NCBI GenBank assembly: GCA_902810075.1
Contig: LR778135.1
Coordinates: 2,356,001 to 2,420,000 of the forward strand
Direction of reading: 5' to 3'
Source: Ruminococcaceae bacterium BL-6
Lineage (GTDB): Bacteria > Bacillota > Clostridia > Oscillospirales > Acutalibacteraceae
DNA: 64,000 nucleotides
This document shows, one piece after another, positions 26,405-32,454 of the stretch. Numbering within the stretch: position 1 is the stretch's first letter; the number at the start of each line of letters is the position of its first letter. The notes beneath the pieces were generated by a model, which was not told the origin of the DNA, did no database searches, and saw nothing but the letters and a program-made list of their open reading frames with translations. Position numbers and translations under genes: made by a program.

Positions 26405-27136
26405 TGGTAACAAGTTTGCAGTAACCAATAAAGATATAGCTGAAGGTCTTGAAAGATCAAGTTCTGCAATGGCCGTAGCAAATAACTCAATGGATGAAAC
26501 CATTGCACTACTTACTTCTGCAACAGAAATTACTCGTGATGCGGATGCCGCAGGAACAGCTTTAAAGACAATTTCCATGCGAATTCGTGGAATGGACGAG
26601 GATACTGGCGAAGCATCTGATGATCTTAAAGAAATGGCTAAATCTCTTAAAGGTTTAACAGGAGTATCAATATTTACAGATGATACTCAACAAACTTATA
26701 AGAGCACATATGAAATTCTTAAAGAGATTTCAAAAGTATATGATAATCTTTCTGATAAAAAGCAAGCAGAAGTTCTTGAATTATTAGCAGGAAAAAGGCA
26801 AGGCAACGTAGTTGCTTCAATGCTTACCAATTTCCAAAGTGCTGAAAAAGCTTTGGAAGTACAGGCAAATTCGGCTGGCGGAGCGCTGCGTGAGCAAGAT
26901 ACATATATGGATAGTATCTCTGCTCATGCTAATAAGTTTAAAGAAACTCTCGTTGGTATTGGACAGAACGTTGTTGATACGACAGAAGTTAAGAAAACAT
27001 TTGATATTCTCACTGGATTATTAAATGTTCTTGATTCTGTTGTTTCAAAATTGGGGACCCTCCCCGTTTTGCTTTCCACTATTAGTGGAATTTTAAGTGG
27101 AATGGGAAAATCGGCAGGTAGATTATATGCCCCCTT
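26405..27136 (+). CDS. tail tape-measure protein, exon 2
   Basis: Continues the TMP core: GNKFAVTNKDIAEGLERSSS, the conserved MDETIALLTSATEITRDADA stretch, RIRGMDEDTGE, then KETLVGIGQNVVDT and a hydrophobic SKLGTLPVLLSTISGILSGM. The frame hits TAA 15 nt past 27,136. The proposed 5' splice site follows CCCTT (27,132-27,136), inside codon TTC. Splicing to 32,993 gives YAPF-NKLIFTPF. Confidence 0.8.
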
Positions 27137-27660
27137 CTTAAAAGTTGCATAAGCTTCAATTGAGAGGGTGTTTCTATTTGAAATAATAGAAATGCACACA
27201 TCCAAATTGCTGGGAAGATTGAATCATCTTTCAGCCAAAACGTAATTGGAAACGATATGCGGTATGGTGAAGAAATTCAGAAATAAGTGAAAGATGGGTA
27301 CATGGTGCAATAAAAGCGTTATATTCCTGCGGAGTGGATATAACGTCCTAAATACTATTAACAACATTCGGTCAGCAACCAAGTTCCCAAATTGCGATAG
27401 TTAGGGCTATTGCGGGAAAAGGCTCAGAGACTTGAAGGATGTGGGAGTCGAAAAGGCTTCTAAAGTAAAGTCCAATTTGCCTATAAAGCAATTTATAGGT
27501 TGTGTAGTTGAAGTGCTACACAGTTGCTAAAAATATAAAAATTACCTAGAAGTGTTAGGGCACTTCTAGGCTTTGTTGCTTAATGAGGTACAAACGTAGA
27601 TGGAGTCTACTCCCTCAAGTAATTATTATATACCAGAAAAAAAAGAATACAATAATATTC
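27137..27660 (+). ncRNA. group I intron 2 catalytic core
   Basis: P1: CCCTT (27,132-27,136) with GAGGG (27,164-27,168), U-G at the splice site. P2 is the hairpin GTGTTTCTATT/AATAGAAATGCAC near 27,168-27,196. The P/Q region ATTGCGGGAAAAG lies at 27,409-27,421, R is CTCAGAGACTTGA at 27,423-27,435, S is AAAGTAAAGTCC at 27,462-27,473; GACT/AGTC form P7. A long P9-type hairpin, CTAGAAGTG...CACTTCTAG, lies at about 27,546-27,570. The DNA up to 27,716 holds no gene that I can support. Confidence 0.75.
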
Positions 27661-27668
27661 CAAATTGA

Positions 27669-27700
27669 TCTGAAAATTTTTCCCAAAAAAAGGTATTGAA
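27669..27700 (+). repeat. promoter-type repeat R1 (degenerate copy)
   Basis: TCTGAAAATTTTTCCC...GGTATTGAA matches copies at 27,874-27,903 and 28,227-28,256. All three have a GAAAATTTT(T)C near-palindrome about 15 nt before a -35-like TTGA. Here the -35 is TTGAAC, with a TAATTA 16 nt on; it points into the 3' end of the minus-strand gene at 27,717-27,860. Confidence 0.6.
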
Positions 27701-27716
27701 CTTAGTAAATGGGATA

Positions 27717-27860
27717 TTAATTAGAACACGCCTTAAATATCATTAAAAATATTGCAATAACAAAGATGACATTACCCATTACTACTGTATTGCATCCGCA
27801 ACAGTGTTTATTATCATCTGGTGGATATTGTCTATATTTATTGTAATGTGGTATTCCCAT
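27717..27860 (-). CDS. 47-aa single-span membrane protein with CCxC motif
   Basis: ATG (complement of 27,858-27,860) follows AAGGAGTGA with good spacing. The product starts MGIPHYNKYRQYPPDDNKHC, has CCGC at residues 20-23 and one hydrophobic segment VVMGNVIFVIAIFLMIF. It resembles the 39-aa protein at 32,319-32,438 in layout: short polar Tyr/Arg-rich head, Cys pair, one membrane helix. Function unknown. It lies antisense to the island's first repeat. Confidence 0.55.
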   Translation of the reverse strand: MGIPHYNKYRQYPPDDNKHCCGCNTVVMGNVIFVIAIFLMIFKACSN

Positions 27861-27873
27861 AGAAATCACTCCT

Positions 27874-27903
27874 TCTGAAAATTTTTCTGAAAAGGTATTG
27901 ACA
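27874..27903 (+). repeat. promoter-type repeat R2
   Basis: TCTGAAAATTTTTCTGAAAAGG followed by TATTGACA. Second copy of the motif at 27,669 and 28,227; it includes the -35 of the first RHH gene and also overlaps the ribosome site of the minus-strand membrane protein gene. Confidence 0.7.
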
Positions 27904-27939
27904 AACGTACTAATAGAGTGATATACTGCCATTAGTACG
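27898..27939 (+). promoter_or_regulatory. promoter and operator of the first RHH gene
   Basis: TTGACA (27,898-27,903), 18-bp spacer, TATACT (27,922-27,927). A perfect 9-bp inverted repeat CGTACTAAT (27,906-27,914) / ATTAGTACG (27,931-27,939) brackets the -10 box, a natural site for autorepression by the RHH dimer encoded next. Confidence 0.8.
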
Positions 27940-27955
27940 AAAGGAGGTATCTGTT

Positions 27956-28102
27956 ATTGCTAAGACATTAACTATTAGACTTGATGAAAAAACTCACAAA
28001 GAGTTTAAAATTTACTCTATCAAACATGGTAAAGACATGACGCAAATTTTATTAGAGTATATTAATAAACTTTTAGAGAGTGATCAGTCTAATAAAGAAT
28101 AA
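27956..28102 (+). CDS. ribbon-helix-helix (Arc/CopG-type) regulator 1, probable ATT start
   Basis: AAGGAGG at 27,941-27,947 is spaced 8 nt from ATT at 27,956; no ATG, GTG or TTG is in frame there. The 48-aa product (M)AKTLTIRLDEKTHKEFK has the RHH beta strand TLTIRLD, the helix-turn-helix-like HKEFKIYSIKHGKDMTQILL and an acidic tail. RHH dimers bind short inverted repeats, and one surrounds its own promoter. The stop codon lies in a 12-bp hairpin shared with an opposing transcript. Confidence 0.75.
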   Translation: MAKTLTIRLDEKTHKEFKIYSIKHGKDMTQILLEYINKLLESDQSNKE

Positions 28103-28168
28103 GAGTAGCCCTCTCCTGCTAAGAATTGGCTACTCTTATATGCCACCAACACTACTTTCATAGTGGGT
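28093..28168 (-). ncRNA. candidate antisense small RNA facing the first RHH gene
   Basis: A minus-strand promoter (28,175-28,203) would start a transcript near 28,168. It would run into the perfect 12-bp hairpin formed by 28,099-28,110 and 28,128-28,139, followed in that direction by TTCTTTATT. The RNA would be about 70 nt and overlap the 3' end of RHH1. The same hairpin can end the RHH1 message on the plus strand, though its plus-strand T-run is poor. No open frame of note is inside. Confidence 0.45.
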
Positions 28169-28174
28169 AAATTT

Positions 28175-28203
28175 ATTATACCTCTATGAAGTAGTAAAAT
28201 CAA
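28175..28203 (-). promoter_or_regulatory. minus-strand sigma-70-type promoter
   Basis: Read on the minus strand: TTGATT (28,203-28,198), 17-bp spacer, TATAAT (28,180-28,175). The bases around the -35, ATAAAGTATTGATTTT, recur at the zinc-ribbon gene promoter near 32,912-32,927, so the two may share control. An imperfect inverted repeat ACTACTTTCATAG/CTATGAAGTAGT overlaps the -10. Confidence 0.6.
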
Positions 28204-28226
28204 TACTTTATGGAGGAATTTTTATG

Positions 28227-28279
28227 TCTGAAAATTTTCCCAAAGTTGTATTGACAAATTCATTATTGAATGTTATACT
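28227..28279 (+). promoter_or_regulatory. promoter of the second RHH gene with repeat R3
   Basis: Repeat TCTGAAAATTTTCCCAAAG (28,227 onward) with a perfect GAAAATTTTC palindrome, then TTGACA (28,251-28,256), 17-bp spacer and TATACT (28,274-28,279), a near-consensus promoter. The promoter lies inside a longer in-frame reading that begins ATG 28,224 behind GGAGG, so an N-terminally extended form cannot be excluded. Confidence 0.8.
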
Positions 28280-28304
28280 GATTACAGTCAAAGGAGGTGG
28301 CATA

Positions 28305-28454
28305 ATAAAAACGGTCACTCTCAGATTGTCAGATGAACTTCATAAGCAAATGAAGTTATTAACTGTAAAAAAAGATGTAAGCATTCAAGATTATATTACA
28401 CGGTTGATAAAACTTGATTTACAAAACGAGGTATCTGATAACCAACAAAAATGA
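28305..28454 (+). CDS. ribbon-helix-helix regulator 2, probable ATA start
   Basis: AAAGGAGG at 28,290-28,297 is spaced 7 nt from ATA 28,305 (another ATA at 28,302 is closer). The 49-aa product (M)KTVTLRLSDELHKQMKL is a compact RHH protein and a paralogue of the product of 27,956-28,102 (TVTLRLSDE against TLTIRLDEK). Promoter and repeat R3 lie just upstream. A hairpin AACGAG/CTCGTT (28,454-28,491) follows. Confidence 0.7.
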   Translation: MKTVTLRLSDELHKQMKLLTVKKDVSIQDYITRLIKLDLQNEVSDNQQK

Positions 28455-28498
28455 ACGAGACTACTCCCCTACCACAGCGAATAGCCTCGTTTACGCAG

Positions 28499-28564
28499 AC
28501 ACTTGACGATGGTACGTCTTGTGTTAAATTTAGTATAACATAAGTTGTATCGTCTTTCAAGTGT
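28499..28564 (+). promoter_or_regulatory. long stem-loop leader before the antirepressor
   Basis: ACACTTGACGAT (28,499-28,510) pairs with ATCGTC-ttt(c)-AAGTGT (28,549-28,564). The arms span about 65 bp and include TTGACG with TAAATT 16 bp on, so this may be a promoter, an operator with two half sites, or a folded leader. Confidence 0.5.
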
Positions 28565-28601
28565 TAAACAAACTTTGTTTGATATTTGAAGGAGAATTAT
28601 T

Positions 28602-29411
28602 ATGCCAGATTTACAAGAATTTGTCAATCAGGATTTTGGAGAGGTCAGAGGTTTAAATTATCAGGATATGCCTTGGTTAGTTGGAAAAGATGTCGCTGTT
28701 TGTTTGGGATATAAAAATATCAATAGGGATATTATTCGACACGTGGATGAAGATGACAGATTGATGCTCGATAAAACTCAATACCAAAACGGTATCGAGT
28801 TTGACTATCATATATTAGGGCAACGTGGTGGATGGATTATTAATGAATCAGGACTTTATTCTCTAATTTTTGGAAGCGAACTTTCGACTGCAAAACAATT
28901 TAAACATTGGGTAACTTCAGAGGTTCTTCCACAGATTCGTCAAACTGGTGGTTATATTGCTGAGGATCGTGAATCTGAGTTTGTAGAAAAATACTTTCCA
29001 TCTTTTAAAGATGAAACAAAATTGTCAATGGTTCAAGATTTGCTTAAAACCAATAAGAAATATAAAGCGCAAATTAAATCATTACAACCAAAAGCAGAAG
29101 CCTATAAAGATTTGATGACCGCAGAAGGTTATGTAAATTTTATTGATTTGGCAAGTGTTGTTGAAATTGGCCGCACAAAGCTTCTTGATTTTCTTAGATC
29201 GGAAAAGGTGCTAACGAAGCAAAGTCAATTCAATGTGCCTTATGGACGATTCACAAAGAACGGTTATTTTGCAACAATTCATGAAAAGGGACGAGATGGA
29301 AAAATTGGGACGGTAACAATGGTTTCGCCACGCGGTATAGATTACATATACCACCTAATCAAGAAACGACATAAAGAGTCGGATTTTGATATGAGAAAGG
29401 TGGTGGCCTGA
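28602..29411 (+). CDS. Bro-N / KilAC-domain antirepressor
   Basis: 269 aa, ATG behind GAAGGAG. N-terminal Bro-N domain (residues about 8-115): MPWLVGKDVAVCLGYKN, GGWIINESGLYSLIF, FKHWVTSEVLPQIRQTGGYI. C-terminal KilAC-type domain (about 170-265): YVNFIDLASVVEIGRTKLLD and GRFTKNGYFATIHEKG. These phage regulators bind DNA or repressors and commonly act as antirepressors in the lysis/lysogeny switch. Following two RHH repressors, an interplay with them is inferred. Its location inside a tail gene is unusual. Confidence 0.85.
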   Translation: MPDLQEFVNQDFGEVRGLNYQDMPWLVGKDVAVCLGYKNINRDIIRHVDEDDRLMLDKTQYQNGIEFDYHILGQRGGWIINESGLYSLIFGSELSTAKQFKHWVTSEVLPQIRQTGGYIAEDRESEFVEKYFPSFKDETKLSMVQDLLKTNKKYKAQIKSLQPKAEAYKDLMTAEGYVNFIDLASVVEIGRTKLLDFLRSEKVLTKQSQFNVPYGRFTKNGYFATIHEKGRDGKIGTVTMVSPRGIDYIYHLIKKRHKESDFDMRKVVA

Positions 29412-29412
29412 A

Positions 29413-29828
29413 ATGAAAGCTCTAAATGCCGAAAATCTTCCTCTCCCTGCTTTCTATTCTTCCATGTTGGATTATAATGGTGCTGAAGGTGATGAAAACT
29501 TCATTCTTATACCGTTTAAGAACGGGTTTTCCGATGTAAAAGAATTTGATAATGTCCACACTTTCTTGACAGAAAAGTTACTGGAACAGTACCGAGAGGA
29601 TTTGGGTGTATCAAAATCTGAATTTGAAGATTTGATTCAACCGTTATTGTATTTGGCCATCACCGTAGATGAGCATAACGGATACAAGTTTGAAATTTTC
29701 AAATTTGCTACGATTGAAAGTGTAGAAGCGAGTGTTCAAATAAGTTTTGACGATGATGAATCGAAAAGGATTCACCCAATCTTAAAATATCTTGACGATC
29801 AAAAGTTGGAAGAAGTTAGAAGTCAACT
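29413..29828 (+). pseudogene. unknown island gene, 5' part (split by IscB element)
   Basis: ATG one base behind the antirepressor stop region. The product MKALNAENLPLPAFYSSMLD to about ILKYLDDQKLEEVRSQL (138 codons) is acidic with no known motif. At 29,829 the IscB element begins and the frame runs into element sequence (stop at 29,871). Joining 29,828 to 31,325 gives RSQ-L-NLDESVQSMREQ and restores a 206-aa protein. Confidence 0.7.
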
Positions 29829-29879
29829 ACCCCACCCTATAGAGGGTGGAGCTTGTAAAAGCTCAAGTTGACTACCCTA

Positions 29880-30045
29880 AGTCCTTCGAGGACTACGTTA
29901 TATAGGTCATAACACCTACGGGCGTTTCTCCTAACTCGTAGCTCTGTTGCTTAACTTTAAACAATCCTGTGAGGTAGGGATAGTGAGTTAAGTGTAAAAA
30001 GCCTATATAACATTGGGGAAGGAGACATTACTCCAAAAGGAGGTA
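29880..30045 (+). ncRNA. IscB omegaRNA scaffold
   Basis: A gene-free, highly structured stretch directly upstream of iscB, where the omegaRNA lies in this family. GTTATATAGG (29,897-29,906) pairs perfectly with CCTATATAAC (30,002-30,011), enclosing CTTAAC/GTTAAG and other small stems; GTCCTTCGAGGAC forms a tight hairpin at 29,881-29,893. The 5' limit and guide are uncertain; the guide would derive from the left flank of the element. Confidence 0.7.
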
Positions 30046-30051
30046 TACTTT

Positions 30052-31302
30052 ATGTTAGTATACGTTTTAAATAAGCATGGTAAGCCTTTAATGCCTTGTA
30101 AACCATCAAAAGCCAGAAAACTTTTAAAGCAAGACAAAGCAAAAATAACACAAAGAGAACCATTCACAATTCAACTTATTTATGGTAGTAGTGGATACAA
30201 ACAGCCTATTACATTAGGTATAGATGCAGGAAGTAAATTTATTGGAGTATCTGCTACAACAGAAAAGCAAGAGCTATTTTCAGCAGAAGTAGAATTAAGA
30301 AACGATATAGTGCAATTATTATCAGAACGTAGGCAGTATCGTAGAAGTAGGAGATATAGAAAAACAAGATATAGAAAGCCACGATTTTCAAATAGAGTAC
30401 GAAGTAAAAATAAAGGTTGGTTAGCACCTTCTATTGAAAACAAAATACAAACACATTTGAAAATAGTAGAAAAAATTCATAAGATATTGCCTATAACTAA
30501 AATAATTACAGAAGTAGCTTCCTTTGATATACAAAAGATTAAAAATCCTAATATAGAAGGCGTAGAATATCAACAAGGTGAACAGTTAGGATTTTGGAAT
30601 GTAAGAGAATATGTTCTTTGGAGAGATAATTATACTTGTCAAATTTGTAAAGGTAAGAGCAAAGACAATAGGTTAAATGTTCATCATATAGAAAGTAGGC
30701 AAACAGGTGGAAATGCACCTAACAACCTCATAACTTTGTGTGAAACCTGTCACAACAAATATCACAAAGGAGAACTGAATGTTAAATTAAAAAGAGGGCA
30801 AAGTTTTAGAGATACGGCATTTATGGGTATTATGAGATGGACGTTTTATAACAGATTAAAAAATATCTATCCAAATGTAGAATTAACTTATGGATATATA
30901 ACAAAAAACACCAGAATCACTCATAAGTTACCTAAATCACACAGAATAGATGCTCTGTGTATTAGCGGTAATCCAAAAGCAAAACAATTAGATTATTGGT
31001 ATTATATCAAACAAGTAAGAAAGCATAATAGACAAATACACAAAGCTAAAATATTAAAAGGTGGCATAAGAAAATTAAATCAAGCTCCTTATTTAGTAAA
31101 AGGTTTTAGGTTATTTGACAAAGTAAAATACAAAGGGCAAGAATGTTTTATATTTGGTAGAAGAAGTAGTGGATATTTTGATTTAAGAAAACTTGATGGA
31201 ACTGTAGTTCACAGGTCAGCAAGTTACAAAGATTTAAAACTGTTGAGTAAAAGAAAAACATTATTATGGGAAAGGAGGAAAGGCGTTTCCTCCCCAACTT
31301 AA
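30052..31302 (+). CDS. iscB: IscB, RNA-guided HNH/RuvC nuclease (Cas9 ancestor family)
   Basis: ATG 30,052 follows AAAAGGAGG; upstream in-frame starts overlap the omegaRNA. 416 aa, typical length. PLMP domain KHGKPLMPCKPSKARKLL (8-25), RuvC-I GIDAGS (D58), Arg-rich bridge helix RRQYRRSRRYRKTRYRKPR (93-111), RuvC-II TEVASFD (E154), HNH domain with CQIC (196-199), HHIE (211-214), ETCH (231-234), RuvC-III KSHRIDALCI (H297, D300), then the C-terminal TAM-interaction region. All catalytic residues of both nuclease domains are present, so it should cut DNA guided by the upstream RNA. Confidence 0.95.
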   Translation: MLVYVLNKHGKPLMPCKPSKARKLLKQDKAKITQREPFTIQLIYGSSGYKQPITLGIDAGSKFIGVSATTEKQELFSAEVELRNDIVQLLSERRQYRRSRRYRKTRYRKPRFSNRVRSKNKGWLAPSIENKIQTHLKIVEKIHKILPITKIITEVASFDIQKIKNPNIEGVEYQQGEQLGFWNVREYVLWRDNYTCQICKGKSKDNRLNVHHIESRQTGGNAPNNLITLCETCHNKYHKGELNVKLKRGQSFRDTAFMGIMRWTFYNRLKNIYPNVELTYGYITKNTRITHKLPKSHRIDALCISGNPKAKQLDYWYYIKQVRKHNRQIHKAKILKGGIRKLNQAPYLVKGFRLFDKVKYKGQECFIFGRRSSGYFDLRKLDGTVVHRSASYKDLKLLSKRKTLLWERRKGVSSPT

Positions 31303-31324
31303 AGAAGTTGGGGTCTCCACGCCT

Positions 31325-31529
31325 TAATCTAGATGAATCCGTGCAAAGCATGAGGGAACAAATTCCAGCAAAAATCGGGAACAAGCTAAAACTTGTTGCG
31401 GACGATATTGTTGGTGTAAGATATCGAGCGGCATGGATTTCATATGATAATCGTGAGTGTGTAATTCTAGAACTTGCGGATTGTTTGGATAAAATGTGCC
31501 CATTGAAAGTTGTTGAATTTGGATTCTAA
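31325..31529 (+). pseudogene. unknown island gene, 3' part (behind IscB element)
   Basis: Reads NLDESVQSMREQIPAKIGNK and ends CPLKVVEFGF. It has no start or ribosome site of its own and is in phase with the 5' part at 29,413 when the element is removed. Transcription through the element cannot yield the full protein, so the gene is off unless the element excises. Confidence 0.7.
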
Positions 31530-31534
31530 AGATT

Positions 31535-31565
31535 AAGGAACCGCTAAAATACGGTTCCTTTTATT
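31535..31565 (+). terminator. terminator before the toxin gene
   Basis: AAGGAACCG (31,535-31,543) with CGGTTCCTT (31,552-31,560), then TTATTAT. Confidence 0.8.
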
Positions 31566-31601
31566 ATATAAATTTATATTTTCTTTTGTAGCTCTTTGTG
31601 C

Positions 31602-31627
31602 TATAATGTATAAAATTGGTACATTAT
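31602..31627 (+). promoter_or_regulatory. -10 box and inverted-repeat operator of the toxin gene
   Basis: TATAAT at 31,602-31,607 overlaps ATAATGTA (31,603-31,610), which forms an 8-bp inverted repeat with TACATTAT (31,620-31,627). The -35 is poor, suggesting control by a bound regulator. Confidence 0.6.
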
Positions 31628-31646
31628 GGTAAGGAGTTAATAGAAA

Positions 31647-32126
31647 ATGCATAAGTTAAGAGAGGTAAATAGCGAAAAATTAATGAATGATGCTGGAAAA
31701 GAAGATGTTTATAATCTGATCGAATGGGCAGAAGATACTTATGAATTAAACTATGATACAGAAATATTACCTTATATATTCTATAATCAATTTTATTGGG
31801 CACATTTGGGGTATTCTGTTGGAAGTGAACAGGCATATGACAGGCCTGTATTAGTAGTAGATTGTTATAAAACATCAAATGTATGTGTGATTATTCCTAT
31901 AACATTAGAAAGACTTGGAGACGGAAGAGACTATCATGTCGATCTTTCGAATAATCTTGGAACAGCTTTGGTTGAGCAAATTAGGGCAATTAGTAAATTT
32001 CGTATATTTGATTATGTTTATGATAAGAATACAAGAAGGTATGCAATTATTAACTCAATAGATCGTGAAAACATCAATGTTCAATTATCGAAAATATGCT
32101 GCATGAAACCGCTGTATCAAAAATAA
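31647..32126 (+). CDS. PemK/MazF-like toxin
   Basis: 159 aa, ATG behind TAAGGAG. Residues about 45-155 follow the PemK/MazF beta-barrel: YWAHLGYSVGSEQAYDRPVL, CVIIPIT, and TALVEQIRAISKFRIFDY, with the Arg/Pro-containing loop (YDRPVLVV) and the Gln-Ile-Arg strand typical of these mRNA endonucleases. The first 45 residues are an extra acidic helical part. No protein antitoxin gene adjoins it; a candidate small RNA follows 60 nt downstream. RNase toxins of this fold serve phage exclusion or plasmid maintenance; the role here is inferred. Confidence 0.75.
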   Translation: MHKLREVNSEKLMNDAGKEDVYNLIEWAEDTYELNYDTEILPYIFYNQFYWAHLGYSVGSEQAYDRPVLVVDCYKTSNVCVIIPITLERLGDGRDYHVDLSNNLGTALVEQIRAISKFRIFDYVYDKNTRRYAIINSIDRENINVQLSKICCMKPLYQK

Positions 32127-32151
32127 TCCAAAAATAATGTTGTTAAAGCTA

Positions 32152-32180
32152 TTGACAAATCATAGATATCCTGATATTAT
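32152..32180 (+). promoter_or_regulatory. promoter of a candidate small RNA
   Basis: TTGACA (32,152-32,157), 17-bp spacer, TATTAT (32,175-32,180). It is followed by no open frame but by hairpins ending in a terminator. Confidence 0.75.
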
Positions 32181-32186
32181 ATAGAT

Positions 32187-32272
32187 ATAGATTACATATT
32201 GAATTCGCGGAAGCAATTTCGCGACTATCCTATTGAATTGGATTGAGCCGTCCCTCTCGGGCGGCTCTTTCT
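32187..32272 (+). ncRNA. candidate small RNA, about 86 nt, behind the toxin gene
   Basis: Between the promoter and a 9-bp terminator stem GAGCCGTCC (32,245-32,253) / GGGCGGCTC (32,259-32,267) the DNA has no coding capacity. A TCGCG/CGCGA hairpin lies at 32,205-32,224. TATTGAATT occurs twice, 33 nt apart (about 32,198 and 32,231), a hint of a repeat unit. A role as RNA antitoxin to the PemK/MazF-fold toxin upstream is possible but the gene order differs from known type III systems. Confidence 0.5.
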
Positions 32273-32284
32273 ATATACATTAGT

Positions 32285-32313
32285 AGAGACTGTTTTTCAG
32301 CGGTCTCTTTTTA
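32285..32313 (+). terminator. second terminator behind the small RNA
   Basis: AGAGAC (32,285-32,290) with GTCTCT (32,303-32,308), then TTTTTAT. It separates the plus-strand genes from the minus-strand pair that follows. Confidence 0.65.
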
Positions 32314-32318
32314 TATAT

Positions 32319-32438
32319 CTAAAATATTATTGCTAATATAGAAATTATACCGGTAATTATTAAAATAGCAGATATGGTTGGAATACAGCATCCGGTAGTA
32401 TAGTAGTGTCCAGATCTGCTTCTTCTGTGGTAACTCAT
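32319..32438 (-). CDS. 39-aa single-span membrane protein with Cys-Cys motif
   Basis: ATG (complement of 32,436-32,438) follows AGAGGG. The product starts MSYHRRSRSGHYYTTGCC and continues as one hydrophobic helix ISAILIITGIISILAIIF. Layout matches the 47-aa protein at 27,717-27,860: basic/aromatic head, Cys pair, one membrane helix. It lies 16 nt behind the zinc-ribbon gene, likely in one transcript. Confidence 0.55.
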   Translation of the reverse strand: MSYHRRSRSGHYYTTGCCIPTISAILIITGIISILAIIF

Positions 32439-32454
32439 AGCTTACCCTCTCTAT

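Larger units (their letters stand above)
29829..31324 (+). mobile_element. IscB-only IS200/IS605-type element (1,496 bp)
   Basis: Left end: hairpin CCACCCT-atag-AGGGTGG-type arms at 29,832-29,849 and a second small hairpin GAGCTT/AAGCTC. Right end: CCCCAACTT-aaag-AAGTTGGGG (31,292-31,313) extended by AGGCGT (31,281-31,286) / ACGCCT (31,319-31,324). Removing 29,829-31,324 restores the reading frame of the flanking gene, which fixes the limits to within a base or so. It carries only iscB and its omegaRNA, no TnpA, so mobility would need a helper. Confidence 0.85.

Noticed and set aside
28224-28304. Longer first form of RHH2 starting at ATG 28,224
   Set aside because: The extra 27 codons overlap repeat R3 and a near-consensus promoter, and a better spaced ribosome site lies at ATA 28,305. 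Kept only as an alternative.
27137-31324. IStron (group I intron fused to IS605 genes) as an explanation of the large insertion
   Set aside because: The IS-type element has its own ends at 29,829 and 31,324, lies 2.7 kb from the intron core with unrelated genes between, and splits one of those genes.
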